Source: an uncultured Lachnospiraceae bacterium
Lineage (GTDB): Bacteria; Bacillota; Clostridia; Lachnospirales; Lachnospiraceae
DNA length: 64,000 bases
Direction of reading: 5' to 3'
Assembly (NCBI GenBank): GCA_910579805.1
Contig: CAJTWM010000009.1
Span: 1-64,000, forward strand
Both the position numbers and the translations under genes were made by a program. Below, in pieces: positions 1-8,527 of the stretch. Numbering within the stretch: position 1 is the first letter of the stretch; each line of letters begins with the position of its first letter. The notes beneath the pieces are model-generated. The model worked only from the letters and a program-made list of their open reading frames with translations, made no database searches and was not told the DNA's origin.

Positions 1-87
1 GTCCTTACCAAAGGCATCCAGTATGACCCTGAGAGGCTGCTGGGCGACATCAGGAGGCCACAGGTACAGACGGCATAACAGCTGGAA
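1..87 (+). CDS. C-terminal tail of an unidentified protein (partial)
   Basis: The first reading frame is open from the window edge to a TAA at 85-87 and encodes 28 residues ending DIRRPQVQTA. It is more G+C-rich than the following kilobases. I do not recognise the family. The structured, non-coding GC-rich DNA that follows directly suggests the end of a mobile-element protein, but this is an inference from context only. Confidence 0.35.
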
Positions 88-89
88 TC

Positions 90-470
90 GAAACAGGCAA
101 TACCCTGTCAGGGTTGGACTGAGCCTCCGGGAGACGGAGCCGGGAGCTGAATCCAGCCATGACAGAAAAGGCTGGAAGGTATGTGGAACAGTCTGGGGAA
201 ACGTCCGCCGCAAGGTGCCAGTCAGGGAAACATACAGGTCAGTAAGACTTATATAAAGAATGAGCCGGTAGCCGGCAGGAATATTTTCCATAGGGCATGA
301 CCCTGGTTAGGAGCTGAGCTGGCACCCTGGTTATGGACAGGCGGGTAGAAGGAAGGGTATACACAAGGCCATGTAGAGCGAAAAGATAGACGTTCTACTT
401 CGTGTACCCTACATCCTCTATTTTCGTACCAGATACAGAGAAATGTCCATTTCCTTGGCTCATTTATCTG
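90..470 (+). other. GC-rich structured non-coding stretch, possible mobile-element RNA
   Basis: No convincing gene is visible. The stretch is rich in short inverted repeats. The clearest is a nested hairpin in which GGGTATACAC (355-364) faces GTGTACCC (402-409), and GTAGAGCG (373-380) faces CGTTCTAC (391-398). Together with the truncated ORF just upstream, this resembles the non-coding end of a mobile element such as a group II intron or an RNA-guided transposon. I could not match it to a named RNA class. Confidence 0.35.
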
Positions 471-516
471 AGAGTAACAATAAAAATTCCTTGAATTTTT
501 AAGGAAAATCACTTGA

Positions 517-883
517 CAATATAGGGAGGCAGAAGATTCTTTATGGTTGCTAAAAAATGTCTGAAGGATGATTTTTATAAAGATGCAATTAATCGTTCAT
601 ATTATGCAGCATTTTATGCAGTAAAAGGAGTACTTTCATTAGGAACGGTTGATTTTAAACGCAATAAAGATGTGATTGCATATTTTAATAAAGAATATGT
701 GGCAACAGAAATTTTTTCAGGAGAAGTCAGGTGAGACTTGCAACTCTAAAACAGCTAAGAGAAAAAAGTGATTATGATGATTTTTATATTGCATCAAAGG
801 AAAAAGCAGAAGAACAAGTGGAAACTGCATCCATGGTAATAAACGCGGTAAAAGTCTATTTAAATCAGTATGGCATAGAGTGA
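517..883 (+). pseudogene. HEPN-domain protein, frameshifted remnant
   Basis: Three frames must be joined to read one HEPN domain. QYREAEDSL (517-543) runs into MVAKKCLKDDFYKDAINRSY from 543 after an apparent one-base loss. That frame stops at 734, and the domain continues in another frame from 731 (LATLKQLREKSDYDDFY) to a stop at 881-883. The motif NRSYYAAFYA is the hallmark of the HEPN family seen in HepT-like RNase toxins. The expected MNT nucleotidyltransferase partner is absent. With two frameshifts and a clipped N-terminus the gene is almost certainly dead. Confidence 0.75.
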
Positions 884-928
884 ATCAACTTGTACCTGCC
901 TTATTTTATGTAACCTAATAGACAATTT

Positions 929-1048
929 ATGGTGTACTTTCGCATACTAAAATGTAAAAGGGCCATAAACACAGGAAGTTCGGGCATTTGGAACGGCACA
1001 TATTCACAATCTTATTATGGTTATCAGGTTACGCCTTATGAGTTTTAG
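929..1048 (+). pseudogene. Probable C-terminal remnant of a secreted/polymorphic toxin
   Basis: An open frame reads GSSGIWNGTYSQSYYGYQ and stops at a TAG (1046-1048). Beyond the stop the same frame continues with DNIYDTLWGGE, just short of the next gene's ATG. Aromatic and Gly/Ser-rich text directly upstream of a small acidic gene is the usual layout of a toxin C-terminus and its immunity gene. The TAG may replace a Trp codon. No toxin family was recognised, so the identity is inference. Confidence 0.35.
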
Positions 1049-1083
1049 GATAACATATACGATACCTTGTGGGGAGGTGAAAG

Positions 1084-1392
1084 ATGCCTGACTTTACATT
1101 TGAGGAAATAAAAGCATTCTTAGTAAAAAGCATAAACGAGTACGGATGTGAAGCAGAATTACGTCTTAAATTTTCTGACAGGCCCAATGAATATATGATC
1201 ATTATTTATGAGGATCACTGTTCTTTTCAAAGATGCGGCAATGCTAAACAACAAAGCGGAGAATATGCTTATGCTGCATTGGATGAATTATATACGGCAC
1301 AGCTAATTGATGATATTATTTTAGAAAGAGACTGGAATAAAATCATAGATATTGATTGTATGGATTTTGATATATTGGGGTTTGGGGAATGA
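1084..1392 (+). CDS. Small acidic hypothetical protein, possible immunity protein
   Basis: This 102-residue acidic protein has a strong Shine-Dalgarno site (GGGGAGGTG) seven bases before the ATG. It has no signal peptide or membrane segment, so it is probably cytosolic. Its conserved-looking core is EYAYAALDELYTAQLIDDII. The size, acidity and position behind a toxin-like remnant suggest an orphan immunity protein of the polymorphic-toxin type. No specific Imm family was recognised. Confidence 0.6.
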   Translation: MPDFTFEEIKAFLVKSINEYGCEAELRLKFSDRPNEYMIIIYEDHCSFQRCGNAKQQSGEYAYAALDELYTAQLIDDIILERDWNKIIDIDCMDFDILGFGE

Positions 1393-1438
1393 TGTATCGG
1401 AATAATTAGTTAGCGTAGGGAAAAGGAATGGAATGTAA

Positions 1439-1690
1439 ATGACAAAATATGCGATTGTTAAGAAGCATGTTGATGAAATGGATTATTATTCGTTACTTTT
1501 AAATGGGGCGCCTGATGATGAATTTGATTCTGAATCGTGGGAAATAAGCGGTAAGATTTCCAGTGATCAGACAAAAGAGGAGATCGCAGGCATTATTGCA
1601 GATGTATTTAACAGAACTTTTAGTGATAAAAATGCATTAGAGTGTTTTATGGATTGTGCCAAAAAGATATACGCTGATTTGCACTGCTGA
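1439..1690 (+). CDS. DUF1871-like small protein
   Basis: This 83-residue protein resembles the DUF1871 family (Bacillus YugE type). Family-like features are the N-terminal VKKHVDEMD, the GAPDDEFDSE segment, and an IIADVFNRTF helix followed by a C-terminal Cys-containing helix (ECFMDCAKKIY). The function of DUF1871 is not established. It lies 46 bases after the putative immunity gene in the same orientation, so the two may be co-transcribed. A usable but weak ribosome site (AAAGGAATGG) precedes the ATG. Confidence 0.6.
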   Translation: MTKYAIVKKHVDEMDYYSLLLNGAPDDEFDSESWEISGKISSDQTKEEIAGIIADVFNRTFSDKNALECFMDCAKKIYADLHC

Positions 1691-1923
1691 TTTCAGATCG
1701 TTGGACATTATGCTATAGATCGGGAAGAGATCAGACAGACTTTTTGGGGGATGAACATTTAGAGGGAAGAAGAGGAAAATCCGCCTCTAAAAGTGATCCG
1801 TCAAAATGACTGTGCAGGGTACTTCTGGAAACAGGAATTGATACGGAAATCTTTTTGCTTGAATGAATCAAAAGCTGGGTTTAGGGTGTTTTGCCAGAAC
1901 GATCCACAAGGTACAGGGAGATT

Positions 1924-2067
1924 CAGCTGGTTATGGAAATGCCTGACTTCTTTGTGGACAATTACCATGAAAAACAATTTTTTAAATTTCTCCCTTTTGA
2001 TCAAGGGAAGGCTGGACTGTTACAACATATACATGAAATCGTCGTTGCCATTGAAAAAGAAATATAA
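1924..2067 (+). pseudogene. Unidentified coding remnant
   Basis: A 47-codon frame with strongly protein-like composition (MPDFFVDNYHEKQFFKFLPF, then GLLQHIHEIVVAIEKEI) ends at TAA 2065-2067. Short protein-like pieces in other frames occur just upstream, for example LLETGIDTEIFLLE near 1820-1865. This is what remains of a larger gene after frameshifts. I do not recognise the family. Confidence 0.4.
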
Positions 2068-2220
2068 CTATGATAGAATATTATAGCGATTAAATCTATT
2101 TGCAATAGAATGATTTCTTGGAATTTTGAATGATTATTATTAGCAACAGTAAGAAAATGTACTTTGAAAAGTAAATATTGTTCAGACCAGAAAAAGGGAC
2201 ATCATAGAAAATAGACATCA

Positions 2221-2250
2221 TTGTCGCTGTGCCAAAAAACGGTATATAAT
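2221..2250 (+). promoter_or_regulatory. Possible sigma-A promoter
   Basis: TTGTCG (2221-2226) and a perfect TATAAT (2245-2250) are separated by 18 bases. A terminator-like hairpin follows 100 bases downstream, so a short transcript is conceivable. The -35 box is weak and no gene follows. Confidence 0.3.
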
Positions 2251-2348
2251 AGTCGAAGGATTATGCTACTTCTAAAATCATCTTTTTCAGGGGGATTTAA
2301 AGGGCAGATCCCATGCATCCAGATGCTGAAACAATAGGATGTGATATA

Positions 2349-2392
2349 GGCGGCAGTACTACCTCTTAGATGAGCGGTGTCTGCCGCTTTCT
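2349..2392 (+). terminator. Terminator-like hairpin
   Basis: GCGGCAG (2350-2356) pairs with CTGCCGC (2381-2387) across a 24-base loop, and a short T-rich run follows. The large loop and weak T-tract make this a low-confidence intrinsic terminator. Confidence 0.3.
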
Positions 2393-3107
2393 AAATATTT
2401 CACATTGAGTTCACTTTTTTTATTTAAGTCAATAAAAGGCTGAATGTCTGTTAAAAAAGACGTAGAAAGTACTGACACCCGGAGTATTACCAAAGTGAAA
2501 ATTTCTGAAGATAGTATAGATAGAATTTTAACTATGCAGATGAATCAGTAAGAGAAGGGACTTTAAAATCAATGGACAAAAGAACGATGCATAATATCAG
2601 GAAAGAGTTCTTGGTTTAGGGGCTAAAACAGAATATTTACTGCGAAGTAGTTCAGCTGTATAAGTGCAGGGTACAACGAACTTAGTTTTATTTGAGCATC
2701 ACTTGTCTGAAAATGCCAGTTAAATTTTACCGAAGATGTACTTCTCTCCATTTCTCATGCTGATAGTTCACTGCGCAGAGAAATTATTTCAGCAATGTCC
2801 AGCTAGATGCCATGCTTTGTTATATAATGGATTTTCGGTTTTTGATGATGCGCCCTGCTTCTTGTGGTGGATACTGTTAAATTTTGTACACTGTTCATGT
2901 GTTGATATTTTCCCATGAATTCATTTCATAGAAAGCAATACCGGTTCTTTTATGACACCTTGAAAGATAGTAGTTACCAAATATATTTGTTTAAATATCA
3001 ATATGTCAGCATATTAGCAACGTTCGCTGATACTCTATGTTGGTTTAATAAAAGCAGTAGAATCAGAATAATATTTACGAAGATTTTCAAGTACAAAAGT
3101 TTGATAG

Positions 3108-3287
3108 ACGGAATTAATAGGTAATAAAAATAATCTTCCAGTTGATGAAAATGAAATATATTCAATTGGCTTTGCTGTAAATTTTGAGCGATTTGTCAAG
3201 CGTTTATATAGAAGACGGGGGATTTTTATAAAAATGGAATCTGCAGATTTTGATTTTATTGAATTGAAGATTCCGAGAAATTGTTAG
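3108..3287 (+). pseudogene. 3' end of an unidentified gene
   Basis: A frame open from 3108 to TAG 3285-3287 encodes 59 residues with good protein character, including IYSIGFAVNFERFVKRLYRR and a C-terminus ending FIELKIPRNC. It has no start codon with a ribosome site and follows a stop codon, so it looks like the surviving 3' end of a disrupted gene directly before the glycan cluster. Family not recognised. Confidence 0.35.
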
Positions 3288-3307
3288 ACAAATTTGGAGG
3301 AAAGAGT

Positions 3308-4687
3308 GTGAAAATATTGCATTATATACATGGCTTACCACCAGTCAGAGGCGGTGGACTGTTAGTATATGCATTAGATTTAGCGGAAGGTGAACAAAGG
3401 ATGGGGAATGAAGTTCATCTTTTAGTACCAGGGAAATTTACTACTCGGTTTGAGAAACGAACAAGGATACATTCAAAAAACTGGGAGAAATTTTCATGCC
3501 ATTATATTATTAATCCGTTACCGGTAACAGAGGGGGCGGGAATAAGCGGGGTAGAATGCTTGGCAGAGTCAGGTGACATAAATGTATATATTAATTTTTT
3601 ACAAAAGATTTCCCCTGATATTATTCATATGCACAGTCTTATGGGAATACATTTGGCTTTTTTCCAAGCGGCAAAGAAGTTATCAATACCAATTTTATTT
3701 ACTTCTCATGATTATTATGGACTTTGTCCTAAAATAAGTTTATTGAGAAACGGGAAGATGTGCGATAGAAATAACTGGACAATGTGCGCACAGTGTATGG
3801 AGCATATAGTCTCGCAAAAAAAAGTAAAATGGAAACATTCTGATATATATTATAAAATAAAGAAAAATAAGTTTTATCATTGGATGGAGTACTCAAAAAT
3901 ATTGCTGCCAATTAAAAAATATATAAAAAGTATTATCAAAAAGGATAAGGGGGAAAATAATCAGGTTAAAACGGAAGGAGTACAGGGCTATAATGCATTA
4001 TTCGCATATTATCGGCAGATATATGAGTATATAACATATTATCATTTTAATAGTAATCAGTCACGGGAAGTATATGAATCTTTTTTAGGAGAAATAAGGG
4101 GACAAGTAATACCGATCACTAATAAAAGAGTAAGGGATAACCGAAGAATCTATACATTTAAGGATGATAAGTTAAGGATAGGGTATCTTTCGTCTAAGCA
4201 GATATTTAAGGGGTATCCATACTTGGAAGAGGCATTGGAGGCAATGTATAAAAAAGGAATGACCGGATTCGAATGTCATATTTATTTTAATCCGCAGAAT
4301 GTACATTGTCCTTACATATGTAGCCATGCACAATATCGGGAAAATGATATGGATGCAGTTTTTAAGGGGATGGATGTGTTGGTCATGCCAAGCATATGTA
4401 AAGAAACATTTGGAATGATTGTGTTAGAAGCTTTAAGTTATGGGATACCTGTAATCATTTCATCTTATGTTGGAGCAAAGGAGTTATTGGAAGAAAATCA
4501 AGGAATGGGAATAGTTATAGAAGTTGAAAATTTGAAAGAAGGGTTACGAACAGAATTAGAAAGGATCTATGATGATAGAAGGATATTGTCACGAATGAAT
4601 AGAAAAATATGTGATTGGGATAGAGAGTGGGATTTCGATAAACATGTAATTAAAATGATAGATTTATATCATGAGATATCTCAGTAA
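3308..4687 (+). CDS. GT4 family glycosyltransferase
   Basis: This cytosolic GT-B fold glycosyltransferase of about 459 residues should transfer a sugar from a nucleotide donor during surface-polysaccharide assembly. The N-terminal Rossmann half has the glycine-rich acceptor loop (LPPVRGGGLLVYALDLA) and TSHDYYGLCP around residue 132. The C-terminal half carries the GT4 EX7E motif ETFGMIVLE (residues 366-374), followed by GIPVIISSYVGAKELL. I chose the GTG at 3308 because GGAGGAAAGA sits directly before it; an in-frame TTG at 3281 has no such site. Donor and acceptor sugars cannot be read from sequence. It is the first gene of the glycan cluster, 17 bases before the exporter permease. Confidence 0.85.
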   Translation: MKILHYIHGLPPVRGGGLLVYALDLAEGEQRMGNEVHLLVPGKFTTRFEKRTRIHSKNWEKFSCHYIINPLPVTEGAGISGVECLAESGDINVYINFLQKISPDIIHMHSLMGIHLAFFQAAKKLSIPILFTSHDYYGLCPKISLLRNGKMCDRNNWTMCAQCMEHIVSQKKVKWKHSDIYYKIKKNKFYHWMEYSKILLPIKKYIKSIIKKDKGENNQVKTEGVQGYNALFAYYRQIYEYITYYHFNSNQSREVYESFLGEIRGQVIPITNKRVRDNRRIYTFKDDKLRIGYLSSKQIFKGYPYLEEALEAMYKKGMTGFECHIYFNPQNVHCPYICSHAQYRENDMDAVFKGMDVLVMPSICKETFGMIVLEALSYGIPVIISSYVGAKELLEENQGMGIVIEVENLKEGLRTELERIYDDRRILSRMNRKICDWDREWDFDKHVIKMIDLYHEISQ

Positions 4688-4704
4688 GGACGGAATAATT
4701 ATTT

Positions 4705-5481
4705 ATGAAACTAATAAAAGAATTGTGGAATTATAGGGAAATGATTATAAGCTTGGTAAAAAGAGATTTGAAAAGCCGTTACAAAGGCTCTGTGCTTGGA
4801 TTTTTATGGATGTTTTTAAATCCATTATTGCAATTATGCGTCTATACGGCAGTTTTTTCAGTTATTATGAAATCGGGAATTGAGAAGTACTATTTATTCC
4901 TATTTGTGGCGCTTGTTCCATGGATTTTTTTCAGTATGTGTTTGGCAGGAGGGACAACCGTGATTTTTGCGCAACAGGATATGGTTAAAAAAATATATTT
5001 TCCCCGACAGGTATTACCCATTTCATTTGCAACAAGTCAGTTTGTTAATATGATATTGAGTTTTATTATTATATTTATAGTAGTTTTTTTCAGTGGAATA
5101 GGGCTTCATGCTAAAGCACTTATATTTTTACCGTTGGTAATGTTGATTGAGTATATATTGGCGTTGGGGGTTACTTTTTTAACATCGGCATTAACAGTTT
5201 ATTTTAGGGATTTGGAACATATACTTGGAATCATTTCTATGGCATGGATGTATTTAACGCCTATATTATATGATGTTACCTCTGTACCGGAGGAATTTTT
5301 ACCAATATTCAATTTAAATCCGATGACTCCGATTATTGTTGCTTACAGAGATATTTTGTACTATGGCAAAGCACCTCAAGTGAACACCTTGCTGAATGCC
5401 TTTATTTTGGGCATTTTGGTTTTGGGCATTGGAGAAGTTACGTTTGCAATATTGCAAAGACATTTTGTGGAGGAGCTGTAA
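4705..5481 (+). CDS. Polysaccharide/teichoic acid ABC exporter permease (Wzm/TagG-like)
   Basis: This 258-residue integral membrane protein of the ABC-2 type exports lipid-linked polysaccharide or teichoic acid together with the ATPase downstream. It begins with the family signature MISLVKRDLKSRYKGSVLGFLWMF-like text (ELWNYREMIISLVKRDL then SRYKGSVLGF), followed by about six membrane segments and the late ILYDVTSVPEEF and NPMTPIIVAYRDILYYG motifs typical of Wzm/TagG/RfbA. The stop codon abuts the ATG of the ATPase gene, which indicates translational coupling and a single complex. Confidence 0.9.
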   Translation: MKLIKELWNYREMIISLVKRDLKSRYKGSVLGFLWMFLNPLLQLCVYTAVFSVIMKSGIEKYYLFLFVALVPWIFFSMCLAGGTTVIFAQQDMVKKIYFPRQVLPISFATSQFVNMILSFIIIFIVVFFSGIGLHAKALIFLPLVMLIEYILALGVTFLTSALTVYFRDLEHILGIISMAWMYLTPILYDVTSVPEEFLPIFNLNPMTPIIVAYRDILYYGKAPQVNTLLNAFILGILVLGIGEVTFAILQRHFVEEL

Positions 5482-6765
5482 ATGAAGGATGATAATGTGA
5501 TAGAAGTAAAGAACATTACCAAAAAGTTTAAAATATATTATGACAAAGGAAAAATGCTGAAAGAGAAAGTCCTTTTTTGGAAAAGGAATAAATATGATGA
5601 GCATTGGGTGCTTAATGGGATTTCATTTGAGGTAAAAAGGGGAGAAGCGGTCGGATTAATAGGGCATAATGGATGCGGGAAAAGTACAACGTTGAAAATT
5701 TTAACGGGAATCATGTATCCTGATTCGGGAACAATAGAATTAAAAGGAAGAGTTTCCAGCTTATTGGAATTGGGCGCAGGTTTTCATCCCGACATGAGTG
5801 GACGTGAAAATATTTATATCAATGCATCTATTTTTGGACTTTCAAGAAAGGAAATTGACAGGCGGGTTGATGATATTATAGAATTTTCAGAACTGGGTGC
5901 TTATATTGATAATCCGGTCAGGACTTATTCGTCGGGAATGTATATGCGTCTGGCGTTTTCTGTTGCTATTAACGTAGATGCAGATATATTATTAGTGGAT
6001 GAAATATTAGCAGTAGGCGACGTCAATTTTCAGGCAAAATGTTTCAATAAACTTGTCGATATTAAAAAAAAGGGTACAACTATAGTAATCGTGTCTCATT
6101 CTATGGGGCAGATAGAAGAAATTTGTGATAGAAGTATATGGATACATGAAGGACTGATTAGGACGGAAGGTATTCCGAGAAAGGTTCATAAAGAGTATCT
6201 GACATATATGGGAGAAATAAGAAAAGGAAAAATCAGTGTATTAAATAATATTGCAAGTACGCAGGAAAGTGTAGACAATGAAGAGGAAACTGTACAGGAA
6301 AATAAACAGGCTGATGAAAATATGAAAGATGGCAACCATAGGGGAACGGGAGAAGCTAAAATACTTTGTATTGAAACACGAAACAAAAGAGGAGAGAAGG
6401 TGGAAGTATTTTCTACTGATGAACCGATAACGTTCAGGGTACATTATGAAGTATATGAAGAAGTTCAAAATGCATTGTTTGGATTAAGTATATTCAGGAA
6501 TGATGGCATCAGATGTTACGGCAGTAATTCCAGAGCGGATGGGATTCCGACATTTACTTTGAAAAACAGCGGATATTTTGAGATTGAATTTACAAATAAC
6601 CAGTTACTGCAAGGGAAATATTATGTAGATGTATGTATTGCCGTAGGAATAGACGATATGGTAGATTATTTTGACACGGTATGTAATTTTGAGGTCTATA
6701 GTCTTTACGAAGATATAGGCACAATACGCATGGAGCATAAGTGGAGAATTAATGTAGGCGAATAA
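5482..6765 (+). CDS. Polysaccharide ABC exporter ATPase with Wzt-like C-terminal domain
   Basis: This 427-residue ATPase powers the Wzm-like permease. It has Walker A GHNGCGKST (residues 61-69), a SSGM signature (150-153) and Walker B ILLVDE ending D173-E174. Residues 1-240 are the TagH/Wzt-type nucleotide-binding domain. A charged linker (about 255-290) leads to a beta-rich Wzt_C-like domain (about 295-420, with FSTDEPITFRVHYEV and LLQGKYYVDVCIAVG). In known systems this C-terminal domain recognises a cap on the finished chain. Such a domain fits the adjacent methyltransferase, which might supply the cap; that link is inference. Confidence 0.9.
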   Translation: MKDDNVIEVKNITKKFKIYYDKGKMLKEKVLFWKRNKYDEHWVLNGISFEVKRGEAVGLIGHNGCGKSTTLKILTGIMYPDSGTIELKGRVSSLLELGAGFHPDMSGRENIYINASIFGLSRKEIDRRVDDIIEFSELGAYIDNPVRTYSSGMYMRLAFSVAINVDADILLVDEILAVGDVNFQAKCFNKLVDIKKKGTTIVIVSHSMGQIEEICDRSIWIHEGLIRTEGIPRKVHKEYLTYMGEIRKGKISVLNNIASTQESVDNEEETVQENKQADENMKDGNHRGTGEAKILCIETRNKRGEKVEVFSTDEPITFRVHYEVYEEVQNALFGLSIFRNDGIRCYGSNSRADGIPTFTLKNSGYFEIEFTNNQLLQGKYYVDVCIAVGIDDMVDYFDTVCNFEVYSLYEDIGTIRMEHKWRINVGE

Positions 6766-6797
6766 CACAGATTTGTTTAAAAGAAAAGGAGAGTAGC

Positions 6798-6924
6798 GTG
6801 AAATTAAAAATTTCCCGATCCTGATTTGTATGCCCGCAAAAGCGGACAGATGGGAGTTAGTGTGAAATTAGAAATTTCCCGATCCTGATTTATAAGCCTG
6901 CTAAAGCAGGCAGATGGGAGTTAG
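6798..6924 (+). repeat. Tandem pair of 63-nt double-hairpin repeats before the methyltransferase gene
   Basis: Two copies (6798-6860 and 6862-6924, period 64) share the layout GTGAAATT-A-rich-AATTTC, GATCCTGATTT, a GCCTGCT/AGCAGGC hairpin and AGATGGGAGTTAG. The first copy has a CGC variant in the second hairpin. The second copy ends one base before the GTG start of the next gene and provides its GGGAG ribosome site. The same family recurs at 51278-51466 and partly at 31471-31510. Confidence 0.9.
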
Positions 6925-6925
6925 A

Positions 6926-8506
6926 GTGATTTTTGATCAATATCAGAGATATAAGACTGTTGAGGTCATAACCGATATAATCAAGGAAAAGATAAATAGG
7001 CAGAAACTGACCATTTTGGAAATAGGAGCAAATGAAGAATGCAATTTGGAAAAGGTATTGCCAAATGAAGAAATTCAATATTCAGATATTTATTTAACTG
7101 AAAAAATGAGGGCAGATAAACGATTCATTCAGGTAAACGGCTGTAATATGCCGGAAATTGCGAATGGACAGTATGATTTAGTGATAGCATTGGACGTACT
7201 GGAACATGTGCCTGAGGAACAGAGAAAAGCGTTTATGAATGAAGTAAGCCGGGTAGCAAAATATGTGGCTATTGTATGCTTTCCATATAAAACGGCTTAT
7301 AATGAAAATGCTGAAGAACGTATAAACAGTTATTATAAAATGCTTTATGGAGAAGATCATAAATGGTTGATTGAACATATACAAAACGGTTTGCCCGAAA
7401 TAGATGAAATAATTTCAATGCTTATGGAGGATGGTATTTCTTTTAAAGAGTTTTATCACGGAGATATTTTCTTGTGGGAAGAAATGATGAAAGCATTATT
7501 TACAGTATACGGACTTTGGAATGCAGGGTATTATTTTGAACAGATAGACAAACTGTATGAAGAGTATGTATATTTTAATGATAATTCTGATTTTTCATAC
7601 CGGGTTTTTACGATGCTATCTAATGATGAGCGACTGCTTCAGGGCATTAGCGACCGGCTGGGAGAAAAATATACGGGCAGACATCCTGAAAAAATAAAAG
7701 GATTAATTTGCAGATGCATTGATGACCTTAAATATCGCTTTATCAATGAGCAGGGACGTAAGATAAGTATACAGCATCAGATTTACTATAGTTATGGAGA
7801 GGGTTTTAATGAGGATAATAAACTTATTTTATCTTCTGATAGTTTGGACGCAGAACGGATTCATATAGATAAAACTATCAAAATAGATTCAAAATATAAG
7901 GCACTCAGATTTGATCCTGTAGAAGAAGAAAACTGCATATTAAAAAAACTAAAAATAGAGAGCAATGATGGAATTATAGATTACAAAGTGGTTAATGGGA
8001 TGTGGGATAATGACAGGATTGTATTTTGTGAAGAAGATCCACAAATTTACATTGATCTGACAGATAAAAGGGGAATACAATGGATCCGTATTACGGCTGA
8101 TATGTTAAGAACCAAATTTCCGGAGGCGGTTATCAGATATCCTTTCAATAAGAAAATAGATATTTCGCTGGAACAGTTATTGGAATGTATCAATGGAAAT
8201 GCTAAAGGGCTTGATGAAATAAAAGGCATGGGAATGGAATATGCACAAAAGCAAAATATTTTTATTGAATATATGCGAAGGCAGGATGAGATTAACCAGA
8301 AGTTAAATAAATGTAATGAGCTTTTGGATATAAAAGTCAGACAGTGCGAAGAGTTACAACTAAGTTTATCAGAGGTTTTAGAAAGGGAAAAACAGATTAT
8401 TCTTGAAAAAGAAAAATGGGAAAAGAGATGTTCCCAAATGGAACAGACGATTAGCTGGAGGGCAACGGGAATATTGCGGAAATTGGGAAAGCTTTTGGGG
8501 GTATGA
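6926..8506 (+). CDS. SAM-dependent methyltransferase with C-terminal coiled coil
   Basis: This protein is about 526 residues long. Residues 30-170 are a class I methyltransferase with motif I ILEIGANEE (30-38), motif IV YDLVIALDVLEHVP and a post-motif VAIVCFPY. The middle is beta-rich and the last 80 residues form a coiled coil ending in SWRATGILRKLGKLL, a tail often seen on rhamnan and O-antigen assembly enzymes. It probably methylates or caps the glycan exported by the preceding ABC pair. The GTG at 6926 is five bases after the GGGAG of the repeat; an in-frame ATG at 6914 lies inside the repeat and would overlap that site. The substrate is unknown. Confidence 0.8.
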   Translation: MIFDQYQRYKTVEVITDIIKEKINRQKLTILEIGANEECNLEKVLPNEEIQYSDIYLTEKMRADKRFIQVNGCNMPEIANGQYDLVIALDVLEHVPEEQRKAFMNEVSRVAKYVAIVCFPYKTAYNENAEERINSYYKMLYGEDHKWLIEHIQNGLPEIDEIISMLMEDGISFKEFYHGDIFLWEEMMKALFTVYGLWNAGYYFEQIDKLYEEYVYFNDNSDFSYRVFTMLSNDERLLQGISDRLGEKYTGRHPEKIKGLICRCIDDLKYRFINEQGRKISIQHQIYYSYGEGFNEDNKLILSSDSLDAERIHIDKTIKIDSKYKALRFDPVEEENCILKKLKIESNDGIIDYKVVNGMWDNDRIVFCEEDPQIYIDLTDKRGIQWIRITADMLRTKFPEAVIRYPFNKKIDISLEQLLECINGNAKGLDEIKGMGMEYAQKQNIFIEYMRRQDEINQKLNKCNELLDIKVRQCEELQLSLSEVLEREKQIILEKEKWEKRCSQMEQTISWRATGILRKLGKLLGV

Positions 8507-8527
8507 AGATTTAGGAGAGAGTGAAAA

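Larger units (their letters stand above)
2068..3107. other. Gene-poor, degenerate stretch
   Basis: No open frame here has convincing coding character. Frames of 60-70 codons are present, but they lack ribosome sites and have unlikely composition. Two possible signals lie in it: a sigma-A-like promoter near 2221-2250 and a hairpin followed by a short T-run at 2350-2390. The rest looks like decayed DNA. Confidence 0.5.

Noticed and set aside
2736..3124. Two adjoining open frames of 60 and 69 codons
   Set aside because: No ribosome sites, poor composition and no recognisable family; treated as non-coding decay.
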